A stretch of DNA of 64,000 bases, taken from Odiellus spinosus. Lineage: Eukaryota > Arthropoda > Arachnida > Opiliones > Phalangiidae. Of this stretch, positions 23,391 through 32,932 are shown piece by piece. The stretch's first letter is position 1. Every line of letters begins with the position of its first letter. The position numbers and the translations under genes were made by a program. The notes below the pieces were generated by a model, which was not told where the DNA came from, ran no database searches, and saw only the letters and a program-made list of their open reading frames with translations. The stretch is taken from the NCBI GenBank assembly GCA_963920705.1, contig OY987225.1, positions 18,539,992 to 18,603,991 on the forward strand, read 5' to 3'.

Positions 23391-24812
23391 TCAATTTTTG
23401 AGTACGGCTTCAAGGTTGTCTTGAAGAAGCGCGGCCGAATATTCGACGATGACAAGTAAGCCGGCTAGGATATAACCGTTGACGAAAACATCAACGACGC
23501 TCTTGATATCGCCAAAGGTCATGTCTTCGAATGTCTCCTCCGGTTTCGTCCATTTCATGCCGAAGAACAAGAAATCCATCTCATTGGAATATTTGGCCAT
23601 AATATGTAACTCCATTTTCAACAAACATCTAAAATTTCAATAAATTAGAAAACGTGGAGGATTTAAGGTATTCAAGAGACTAACAATTCGTTAATGACAT
23701 CAACGGTTCTCGAGGAGGCGTTTCTAGCGATGGGGTAAACGATGAACGTACTGTAGAGAGGTTCCGAGAAAGAGATCTGTCCGCGTGGGGGAATTTCGGT
23801 CGTAATGCAGTGAATTCCTTTTAATCCAATTTCGCCAAGGACTTCCGCCATGATTAAGACTTGGTTTGTTGATAACAATATAAAAAAGTTATTTTCGAAG
23901 AAAAACACCGTCTCATCCACTCGTCTCATTTGCCTCTTTAGTTCCCGGTATTTGTCGTCAATTTCGGCCATCTTGTTGATGAATCCATCCTCGACCAAGT
24001 CCTTGATGACGATAACGTCCCCGTATCGATGGCTAGGCAGATTAGCTAAGGAGTCGACGTAGCTGTACTCGGTTTCGGCAAACTTTGACTTCAGGTTGGC
24101 GCACATGTTGATGTAGATAAAAGAGATGGCAATTAACCAGACAGACACCACAATGCGCCAGCTTAGAATCCGTAATGTACGAATGAACGCTGAAATCGAA
24201 TTAACCACAAAATATATGGCGTGAACTTGTCAAAATATTTGAGGATAAATATTTGAAGTGGCTGACGTTCGTAGAAGAATAAGATGATGTTTCTCCATAA
24301 GTTGTCGCGGAATTTACGGCCAAAATCCCTCGGGATAGAGCTGATTCTTAAGCGCGAAAATGGTTTAGTGACAGTCATCAAAGCCGAAATGACCACTGAG
24401 CTCGCCAACAGACAGTAAATGAACTGAAATATTGGAATGAAAATTACAGACGGTTAGCACCTGTAAGAGTGTACTGTAAACGTTTGTTTTTTCAACAAGG
24501 CAACGAATTCTTACAGCGGGTTGCATTTCTAGAAATTGTAGAGATTTAACGATTTTTTTGGTGGGAGTCTTGGACAACATGTACGTCGAACTAAATTCAA
24601 TCGCTTGTGAAAGACGAGGACTGGTAGGCGACCTTTTCGTTGAGAACATAAGTATCTCGCAAGGAAAAAACAACCAATCGAACCCCTGCGAAATGAGTAC
24701 ATTGATAATTTTACTCCAAAAATCCACGCGTGCACTGTTCATTTTCACCTCTGGTGAGTCTTCATCAAGCACCCTTCCCAAATTTTCTTTCTCGATGTCA
24801 ATGAATTGCGCA
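23391..24812 (-). CDS. Ionotropic receptor (IR-type chemoreceptor), 3' exons
   Basis: Four minus-strand exons join in phase: 24812-24515, 24423-24267, 24189-23685 and 23628-23391, giving 398 residues to the stop. Donors are GTAAGA, GTCAGC and GTTAGT; the second is weak. The layout fits an ionotropic-glutamate-receptor-like chemoreceptor. Part of S1 comes first (AIEFSSTYML). M1 follows (FIYCLLASSVVISALMTV), then a short pore region. M2-M3 comes next (RTLRILSWRIVVSVW, then IAISFIYINMCANLKSKF), then S2, then M4 (VVDVFVNGYILAGLLVIV). This family forms cation channels in sensory neurons of protostomes and diverges fast, so ligand and orthologue cannot be given. An upstream exon around 24985-24900 (frame containing DLALTFRHWKNI, donor GTATAA) would join in phase but its acceptor is poor; the amino-terminal part is unresolved. 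It faces the oxygenase tail-to-tail. Confidence 0.68.
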
Positions 24813-24984
24813 CTGCAGTAGGAAGAAATTCGATTTAGAGCGATATGTAAATATTTCTTATAATTTTTGTCTAATTATACGTAATGTTTTTCCAGTGACG
24901 AAACGTCAAGGCCAGATCCGTGTATATCAGCGAAATAAATGGCAAATGCTTTGTTTCCAGAAATTATCAATCAAACCCGTGGGT

Positions 24985-25379
24985 TATAAGATGTTTTAAT
25001 AATATTAGCTTAATTCATTTTAGCTCGATCACGGCTGTCTTAACAACCCACTCGTTCTCCATCGGGACTTAATCCGCACTCCTAGGGTCAAAATTGTTCA
25101 TAGAGCGTGGAATTCGCTGAAATTTTATTAACTGAGTATCTGAATGTAAAATCAAACTTTTTATTCGTACTCATTGTTATAGGAAATTGATACATTATAC
25201 GAGTTATTCATTCGAATAAAAAAATTGGAAAGCCAAGTTTCTTCGCGGATTTAGTTATCAATGAATATCCTCAGTTATTCATTATCCGATTCCGAGCTCT
25301 ATTATTTCAGGATATTTGTAATGATACAGCTAGATCCACGCATGTCCGTGTACGCCACAATCAACGAATTATTCCGCGG
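24985..25379. other. Upstream of the ionotropic receptor exons, unresolved
   Basis: Further 5' exons of the receptor are expected on the minus strand but none can be chosen with confidence. Confidence 0.4.
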
Positions 25380-25385
25380 CTGTCT

Positions 25386-25881
25386 TTTCTCGAATCGATT
25401 TGATATTATTTCTCGAAATCCCTTCAGAAACCAGTTTCATACCGATTCGGTTTCAACAACCGATAGATCAAGCTACAATAAAGCTGCGTTCATACTAGGC
25501 CTTGGAATCGATTTAAACCGTTTCAAAATGTTTCGCTAGAGTCGTGCGAACAGGAAACTGTCTTTTCTCGAATCGATTTCTCGAAACCGATTCGAGAACC
25601 AGTTTCGTACCGATTCGGTTTCAGCAACCGCTAGATTAAGCTACGATAAATCGATTTATAAAGATAAAGTGTGAACGCAAGACGCTTAAAACGATTCCTG
25701 CCGATATGAATATCGGTTTGATTTTACATTTCAAACCGATTAAGAAATGCTAGTGTGACCGTAGCTTTATTATAAAGATAATGCGTGAACAAGTGACGCT
25801 TAAAACGATTCCTGTTGATTTGAATATCGGTTTGATTTTACCGTTTCAAATCGATTAAGAAAGGCTAGTGTGACCGTAGCT
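25386..25881. mobile_element. Nested pair of AGCTGCG-family MITEs
   Basis: A full copy (25482-25766, starting AGCTGCGTTCATACTAGG and ending GTGTGACCGTAGCT) sits inside an older copy. The older copy's left part is 25386-25481 and its right part 25767-25881, again ending GTGACCGTAGCT. The interruption falls after GCTACAATAA, where intact copies read on through GATTTATAAAGATAATG. The older copy lacks its left end. Confidence 0.8.
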
Positions 25882-26464
25882 TATTATACATTAATTTATA
25901 TTTTGCTGAGGAAACGGTACATATCAAAGGCTCTTTACCCTCCTTTTAACTTACAATACATTGACTAGTTTATGTCTGTAATTATTTTTACTGGATAACG
26001 CGCTTGATCTAATTCGCAGCCCTTTTCGTAGCCTCGAATCGATAACACCTTTTACCATCGTACAGTCGGTGGAAAAAGTCATGGCCAATACCAAAATCAT
26101 AAAAAAGAAATATCTTCAACCAAGGATAATACATTGCTTCAACATGAAATTAAGCGCAGAAGCGCAGCCTTTTTAACAAAAATGCTCACCAATCAATTTA
26201 CTCGTATACGCGTGTTGAAAAAATTTGGACTACAATGGACTGAAATTATTCTTAAGCGGACCTCATCACAAGCCCAAATGACAAGAAGGTACTTGGAATA
26301 ATCATGATCAAATTGGGTATGTTCTTTTTCTTATTTTTTGGTGGTTATTATTATTATTATTAAAATCCACAATCCTAAAAATAACTTATGAAATCTCAAA
26401 ATTCCTCAAAAATTTTATTAAAACATACAATGATCATTCCAGGCGCCAACACCACCTATTTAAC
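25882..26464. other. Intergenic, nothing recognised
   Basis: AT-rich sequence with an (ATT)n stretch near 26346-26362. No supported gene. Confidence 0.45.
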
Positions 26465-26885
26465 ATTATCAAAAGTTTATGACTCTCTTCCATAAAAGTA
26501 AACAGCGTCCCGTAGTTTAATACTATCAGCAAAGGGCCAAGAAAAGGTACTAGCCCATTATTTTAAACTACAGCCAAAAAAGTCATCGCCCATGTCTGAC
26601 TCGAGTGATTTGGACTCTTCCTCGATATTTTGAGTCGGGAGAGAGGAACGGAATTTAGGTGGGCCGCCCTTGGCTATATTGTCTTCCCTCCAACTCCGGA
26701 ATTTCTCCAAAGAGTGGTGCTTCCTCCGTTCACTATTTACGCCGACTGCGGCCGCTAGAGTGTCTCGAATCAGAATCTACCGGTACATTTACCTGGACCT
26801 CTGCTGATAGTACGGGGCGTTGTTTACTTTTGTGGAATAAAAGTGATAGATTTTTGACAGTATATATATATATAAGTGGTTTGCA
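26465..26885. repeat. CCATAAAAGTAAACAACGCC family, copies 2 and 3 in opposite orientation
   Basis: The plus-strand copy is at about 26465-26560. The minus-strand copy at about 26745-26885 matches 23085-23225 more fully, including the reverse of GAGACACTCTAGCG. Together they form a long inverted arrangement around about 180 bp of other sequence, so the two may be the ends of one element. Confidence 0.6.
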
Positions 26886-27022
26886 GTCGCGGCCTAGATC
26901 GATATACTCTTTAAAATTTCGCACACGGGTTTGCACTGTCCAATTGCCAACAACAAATTCGATAGGCAATCAAGGAACGACGTGCTGAGAGTGTAAATAA
27001 TAAGGTTATATATCATGCATTG

Positions 27023-27128
27023 ATGGGCGTGCTTCACGGAGTATAGTACAGTGGAAGGCTGGCGAAGCACTTTGCGTGAAGCGATTCACAAGCCTTCCAC
27101 TATACTAAACTCCGTGAAGCACGCCCAT
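27023..27128. repeat. 38-bp inverted repeat with 30-base loop
   Basis: Arms 27023-27060 and 27091-27128 match at 36 of 38 positions (ATGGGCGTGCTTCACGGAGT at the base, GTGGAAGGCT at the loop side). The shape would suit a small fold-back element or a microRNA-like hairpin. GATTG/ATCTATG flanks give no clear target duplication. Confidence 0.85.
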
Positions 27129-27279
27129 CTATGTATATATGTACATGTATATGAACCTTTGTTTGGGTATCAGATTAAATCCACGTCGTTTTTTATGTTA
27201 ATATCTTGAAGTTATATCGAGATTAAATGTTTTTTAATCTCATTTTAATTGGTTATTTATCTTTTTTTTAAGATTATAG

Positions 27280-27385
27280 ATTTTTAGATGAATTAAATTC
27301 ATTATGTGTGAAATATTTGAGGGATCTAGTTCTAAAGATTTCTCGTGTTGAAAATAACAATTTATTGAACTCACTCTTTGGTTAT
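27280..27385 (+). CDS. Candidate orphan exon, unknown product
   Basis: An open 106-base stretch with a pyrimidine tract and ATTATAG acceptor before it and TATG|GTAAGA donor after it. It would encode about 35 residues including DELNSLCVKYLRDLVLKISR. I do not recognise the protein and found no partner exon, so this may be chance. Confidence 0.22.
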
Positions 27386-27639
27386 GGTAAGAGGAATATT
27401 TTTGATTGGAATTATTTGACTTATTTTGGGCTTATTGGATATATTTATATTTGATAATTGTTCTGTAATTAAATTGTATTGTGAAAAGGGTTGGAGATTG
27501 CTAATTGCAGTTGTTTAAATTCAGATTTTGTTTGACTAGAATCATTTCATCTCTTTTTCTTTAGTTAATTTTTGTTTTGCGTTAACAGTTGTTACGCCAT
27601 ACTAATTTTTATGTTTCAAATTTTTGACTTCGTCCCTAT

Positions 27640-27785
27640 GAACAGACATAATTATCAATTCAAATGTTTGAGGTAAGGATGGGTTGGGTTAGGTTACGTC
27701 GTAGTCGGGGAGGAAACATTTTGGTTTAGATGAGTACGAATCAAACTAAAATCTTTGACGTTATTTTGTGTTCTAAATTTTTTTG
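27640..27785 (+). repeat. TTAGG-bearing interspersed repeat, copy 2
   Basis: CCCTATGAACAGACA, then TAAGGATGGGTTGGGTTAGG, then GTCGGGGAGG and TTTTGGTTT, in the same order as at 22780-22955. Confidence 0.65.
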
Positions 27786-27818
27786 TTGTTAATTAAGGTT
27801 TAGGGGAACCTAGCTTAA

Positions 27819-28954
27819 GGGTCATTCCATCTCAAATCATCGAACCCATGCTGGTCGAAAATTACGGATTTTCATGAAACTTTTTTGTAGGGTCCATTAC
27901 CATAAGCGACTTTAAATTGAAAATTTTCCAATCTTTGCTTGGCTCATATTTAGTTATATATCTTGGCCGGTATTATTTTTAAACATCTGAAATTGGTTAA
28001 CCCTAGCTAAAAACGTGTCCCGAGTCTGAATTTGAAATCAGACACTCAAGTTTTTCAGTTAAGCGCTAATTAGGGGGTGGCAATTAACAACTAATGCCGA
28101 AAAAGGTCCACCTCCAATTTTAGTGAAGTTTTTAGGCAATCACCTATGTATACATATAGAATAAATCCCAAAATTTGGTTTCACAGAAACCACTATTGCT
28201 GTCGAAAAAAATGTATTATATTTTTGGGAGTGAATTTTGGTATTTCAATGCTATACAGGGCGGCTCTTATCAAAAACACAATAGCTTCTATGGAAATAAC
28301 ATTGAGCGCGTGCTAATCGAATTGATTTTTTTTTCAAAAGTCTCGCGCGCGAGTTCGAATAAAATGAAATAGCATAAAACGCACGCGGTCAATGTTAATA
28401 TTATCCTTACATAGAATATCGAGTTTTTTGATAAGAGCCACCCTGTATAGGAAATTAGCATTGAAATACCAAAATTCACTCCCAAAAATAAAAAAAAAAA
28501 TATTTCGACAGAAATAGTGGTTTCTGTGAAACCAAATTTTGGGGTTTATTCTTTATGTATACGTAGGTGATTCCCTAAAAATTTCACTAAAATTGGAGGT
28601 GGACCTTTTTCGGCATTAGTTGTTAATTGCCACCCCCCTAATTAGCGCTTAACTGAAAAACTTGAGTGTCTGATTTCCAATTCAGACTCGGGACACGTTT
28701 TTTAGCTAGGATTAACCAATTTCAGATGTTTAAAAATAATACCGGCCAAGATATATAACTAAATATGATCCAAGTAAGCAAAGATTGGAAAATGGGCCAA
28801 AAACTTTAAAAAATAATAACTTAATATTTTCAATTTAAAGTCGCTAAACTTCCGGAATCTTCATTACTTATGGTAATGGACATTAGAAAAAAGTTTCATG
28901 AAAATCCGTAATTTTCGACCAGCATGGGTTTGATGATTTGAGATGGAATGACCC
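27819..28954. mobile_element. piggyBac-type MITE with very long inverted repeats
   Basis: 1,136 bp between TTAA at 27815-27818 and TTAA at 28955-28958. The ends are GGGTCATTCCATCTCAAATC in inverted orientation and the match runs inward through most of the element (arms of roughly 500 bp around a central region near 28300-28390). The right arm has an extra segment near 28797-28865. TTAA duplication is the piggyBac signature; no transposase is encoded. Confidence 0.9.
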
Positions 28955-28958
28955 TTAA

Positions 28959-29649
28959 AGTACACATGCAACCTGTTTCAATTCGGACCTCGACTCGTGC
29001 CAAACACGAGAATTTCCTTTTCAAGAATTGAAAAAAATCTCGAAGGTGCCGGCACGAGCGTGACGTCAGTTTTACGATTGAATTTACTCTCGCCATAGAA
29101 AATAACGCTAAAAAGTCCCTTTTGATTCGCGTTTCCTGGGAAAAGTTTATACGAAAACGTTTCGCGGAATTTTATTTATATTAACTACATCTTAAACTAT
29201 AATATTATCCAACATTTGAGGTGTTAAAAAAATATTGTCTGAAATACAGCCCAATACGTGTTTGAACTCGAAAGAGGCACGAATAATGGTAATTCTGATC
29301 AAGATGATTATATTTCGTGGGAAGTTGAATCATGCGATGATGATCGTGGTACGTAGCGTGTCTCTAGAACTAGTCGTATAAATTGGCAAGTAGATTAGTA
29401 TTATTTAGATAAATAGGCATTATAATAATATAAACTATAAATAGGTGTTTATGTGGGCACTGTAGGCATTGGCCTACAGGAAAGATACAATAAATCATAA
29501 ACGGAATATGTCATAAACTGAAAATTCTTAACTAAAAGGGTCTTTCGCAAATGGTCAATTATCCCAATTTTTGAGAATACAAGTTGATGATTGAATTCAC
29601 GTGTTTGGCGGGAGACGAGGCTTGAATTGAGCCAGGTTGCATGTGTACT
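28959..29649. mobile_element. Second TTAA-flanked MITE, abutting the first
   Basis: 691 bp with perfect 17-base ends AGTACACATGCAACCTG, extending less perfectly through CCAAACACG on both sides (total about 50 bp). It lies between the shared TTAA at 28955-28958 and TTAA at 29650-29653. Ends and interior differ from the neighbouring element, so it is a different family. Confidence 0.9.
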
Positions 29650-29653
29650 TTAA

Positions 29654-29947
29654 AGGTTTTATTTGGTTTTTTGCCAACTTTTGAAAGTCGTACAACAATT
29701 TGTTACTCAATTTAGGCTGATATTCGGTGCGTCCCGTGTATAAATACTTTCAAAAGCGAGTCATCCACCCTTTGCTATTTTATTTACTAGAAGAGTAAAT
29801 TTTTTATACCTGTTACATTTTAATACCGGAAAAAACAAGATTATAAATTATAAATGCTACTCACGCGATACGATCATTTTAAGTAGACATCGCGTGCCAA
29901 ACGGAACGATGTCTTTTCCTGGATGCGGCGAGCATAAATAGACTCGA
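29654..29947. other. Intergenic, nothing recognised
   Basis: No repeat boundary or coding signal was found. Confidence 0.45.
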
Positions 29948-30202
29948 TTATTGTCTAATATAGAATATATATATTTTTGCTAGAGTTAGTCTCCTTTTCA
30001 TCTTTTCGGATCTAAGCTTATAAAACTGCGCAATTATCATTCCCCGAAATAATTTTAATGCGGAAAATTGTATAGCCCTCACAACTTCATCTGAAACGTC
30101 TACGGAGATAAACTTTATCAGGCGGTTTTCTTTATCATACTGATAACTGAGATCGTCTTCGTTTCTGTCCGATCTCAAGTTCGTTTCATTGACAGTTTGC
30201 AT
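29948..30202 (-). CDS. Hypothetical 84-residue ORF, repeated near 21.4 kb
   Basis: The frame starts at 30202 and ends at 29948. It is hydrophilic at first (NETNLRSDRNEDD), then mixed (LIKFISVDVSDEVV), then basic (KLRSEKMKRR). No domain is recognised. Its first half matches 21285-21421, where it is broken. That recurrence is the only reason to list it; it may be part of a repeat or the first exon of a gene. Confidence 0.3.
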   Translation of the reverse strand: MQTVNETNLRSDRNEDDLSYQYDKENRLIKFISVDVSDEVVRAIQFSALKLFRGMIIAQFYKLRSEKMKRRLTLAKIYIFYIRQ

Positions 30203-30990
30203 AAGGGAGAGAAAGAGTGAAATGGGCTAGACTTAAAGGGACAATGGATCCTAATAACAAGTGATTTTTCTTATCGATTCCTTATCGTTTAAATATTCCT
30301 AGTCCACCAATAAATTTAAAATAGGCTTAACTGGATTCAAGGATATCCTGAACTGCCTCCGTGTAAGGTCTAGCGACCAGTGGGCAAAGGCCCATCGTTC
30401 ACGCGAGATCTCTAACAGACTTACAATCGCATTCGATTGGTCGCTAGAACTTATACGCCAGGAAATCAGGATCTCCGTGAATCCCGCTAAGCCTATATTC
30501 CGACCAAAAAGTCGTACATAACCGTTTCCAATTTTTAGATGCGCGTATCGATGCCAGAATTCGCATAGCCTTTTGTTGATTGAATAAGACCATCGTGAAT
30601 ATTAACCCAAATAGGCCTTTTTATAAAATAATCTTGGAAACGGATAAAAGAGCCTTTAAAAAGCACCCGTTTGCATTGAAGATGTTGCTTTTTTCAAGGT
30701 TGGTTCAAACTATAGGATTTTCTATACTTTTTCCAGCCTTGAAACTAACAAAAACAGCCGTTAAATAGAACCCGTTTCTACTGAAGATGTTGCCTTTTTT
30801 CAAGGATGGGACGAAGTCAGAATTTATATTATCGTCTATTGAGATCTCGAAGCTAGACTGTAGTAATTTAGTCTGTTCCTTTCAATTTAGATTAAAATAT
30901 AATTATTAATTTTCATTCTACATGGATTTCGAGAAACGTCATTTTTTTCATCTTGTCATTATCCGTTCGAATACACGTGTAATTTGTTTA
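30203..30990. other. Intergenic, nothing firm
   Basis: Two similar words, TGAAGATGTTGC followed by TTTTTTCAAGG, occur at about 30679 and 30783, a roughly 100-bp imperfect tandem repeat. Nothing else is supported. Confidence 0.45.
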
Positions 30991-31273
30991 TAGTCCTGGT
31001 CGATTTCCAAAACCGGAAGTCTAGAGAACCTCGCGAAAATTTTGGCGGGGAAACCTTTTGTCACGTGATCGTCCGCCATCTTTTTGTAGTGTGAAAATAG
31101 CTACAGACTAACCAACGCCTCCTATACTTTATCATATAGGAAGCATTGGACTAACAACTTGAATTTGGTTTGTGGGAAATAAAATTAGAAATAGTCTGGC
31201 AACCTGTTACTACAAAAAGATGGCGGCGCGGCTATGAGACAAGGGCCCATTTCCGGCAAATCGACCAGGACTA
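30991..31273. mobile_element. Harbinger-like MITE
   Basis: 283 bp with ends TAGTCCTGGTCGATTT in inverted orientation and TTA on both flanks, fitting the 3-bp TWA duplication of PIF/Harbinger elements. A second inner inverted match (CGCCATCTTTTTGTAGT) lies within. Non-coding. Confidence 0.75.
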
Positions 31274-31502
31274 TTAATCAAGCTTAAATATTATCTCCGT
31301 TTAATAAGTATCCATTTGATACGTCTGTCTGTATAATTTGTGGTTTTACATTAACAAACAATTTCTCAGATATTAAAATATCTGAAAAAAGCCTAGTTAT
31401 CAAAGGATATCCGAAGTTATTCATTATATGATTCCGAGCTCTATCGATGTCTATTTTGTGGCTACCTGAACGTACCCATGGAAATTCTGTTATAAGTAAT
31501 AT

Positions 31503-31841
31503 CAGAAGCCGATGAAACTCTCCTTTGAAGTCTATTACTGCCTGGTCTTCTCTACCCCTCTCTGTATGGGTTAGTTTCACAAAGCGCGATTCGTACGCCT
31601 CCTAGTTACGGTAGCTATTTTCGGAGCGGGAGTTCGTCGAGCGAATATCTCTAGCAGCCTTGGAGTTCGTCAAAAAAACGTCGTCGTTTGTGGAGAGACA
31701 ATTTCCAATTTTGCGTAGACAGGGGGTATGAAGTAGGACCCCTCCGATCTCGTAAAATTGTGAATTTTACCCATGTCAGAGAGGAGCGCTATATGGAACA
31801 TTAGAGTAGTAGACTTCAAAGGAGGGTTTCATCGGCTTCTG
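31503..31841. mobile_element. MITE with CAGAAGCCGATGAAA ends
   Basis: 339 bp. Terminal inverted repeats of about 35 bp (CAGAAGCCGATGAAACTCTC and its counterpart) are flanked by 7-bp direct repeats GTAATAT (31496-31502 and 31842-31848). Non-coding. Superfamily uncertain. Confidence 0.85.
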
Positions 31842-32155
31842 GTAATATGTTCAACAATCTATTCGAAAATGTTTCGAAAAATCCATTAGCATTTCCTGAG
31901 GAATCCATGTCGGCTTCACTTTGATGTTTAATTAAAGTGCACTCAGCCTACAATTATATCTTTATAATGTATGCGTTTTTGTACAATGTGGGTTTATTCA
32001 TTGCGCCAAATATGGTATTAAGAAACCGGAAACGTGTATTGTCACAAAATGGTCACGCGATAGAAATATTTCTATATAAAGGGATTAAGTTATCGGTAAG
32101 GCGTAACTTCGTACCTAACATCCGAAGTATTTGCTTTGAAATTGAATTAGTCAAA

Positions 32156-32900
32156 ATGGAGAGTCTATCATTACTCGTTGGATTAATTTTTTGTGAGTGT
32201 TTAAGCTTAACTTTTATGAGTTACAAAATTTCTTTTAACGTATATTGTTTTTAAAGTTAAACTTTGGCACAGCTTTTCGTACTTAATTTCCTGATTTTCA
32301 TTCTTATATTTGAATATACAAAATTTTATACTATTTTTGGCCACTTCCTAGCGCTTAATTTTAGTTCAGAAGCTTATGTTTGAAATTCAGTGTAGGTTAA
32401 ATTCGTGGCTATCATAATTACTTAGGCCTGCAATGCTTTTGTCGTCTGCTTAGGTGTTGATCACCGATATTTTCTGTCGCAAATACTTGCTGTTAAGGGA
32501 AACATTTGACATACAAAAAACAGGTTCTCCGCGTAGATTTTTACTTCTGCAACCTAGTTCACTAGTTTTGGATAATACCAGTGGTTACGAAATATATCGC
32601 TGACGTTATCCTGCTAATCTGTAGCGAATTAGGAGCCGAAACAATGGAAACGCAATAAAATAAATATAAAAAAAATACGAATACCATATATTTCAAAGAA
32701 TACCATATTTATCTTTTCTTTTTAGGTGCTACGACTGCTGCAACTGCGCAAGAAAGAGGTAATCATTTATTTATTACGCAATTTATATGGAATTTGAGTA
32801 TTATTATCGAAAAGATCGCAGGGAGCCCAGTGGTAAAAAAATTCAACTGAGCCGTGTGGCTGTCGCGTTTCTGAGCAAGAAGTTACATAATAAAATTTAT

Positions 32901-32932
<32 letters not shown>

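Noticed and set aside
24558..24821. 87-codon plus-strand frame
   Set aside because: Shadow of the ionotropic receptor exon on the opposite strand, which has in-phase splice partners.
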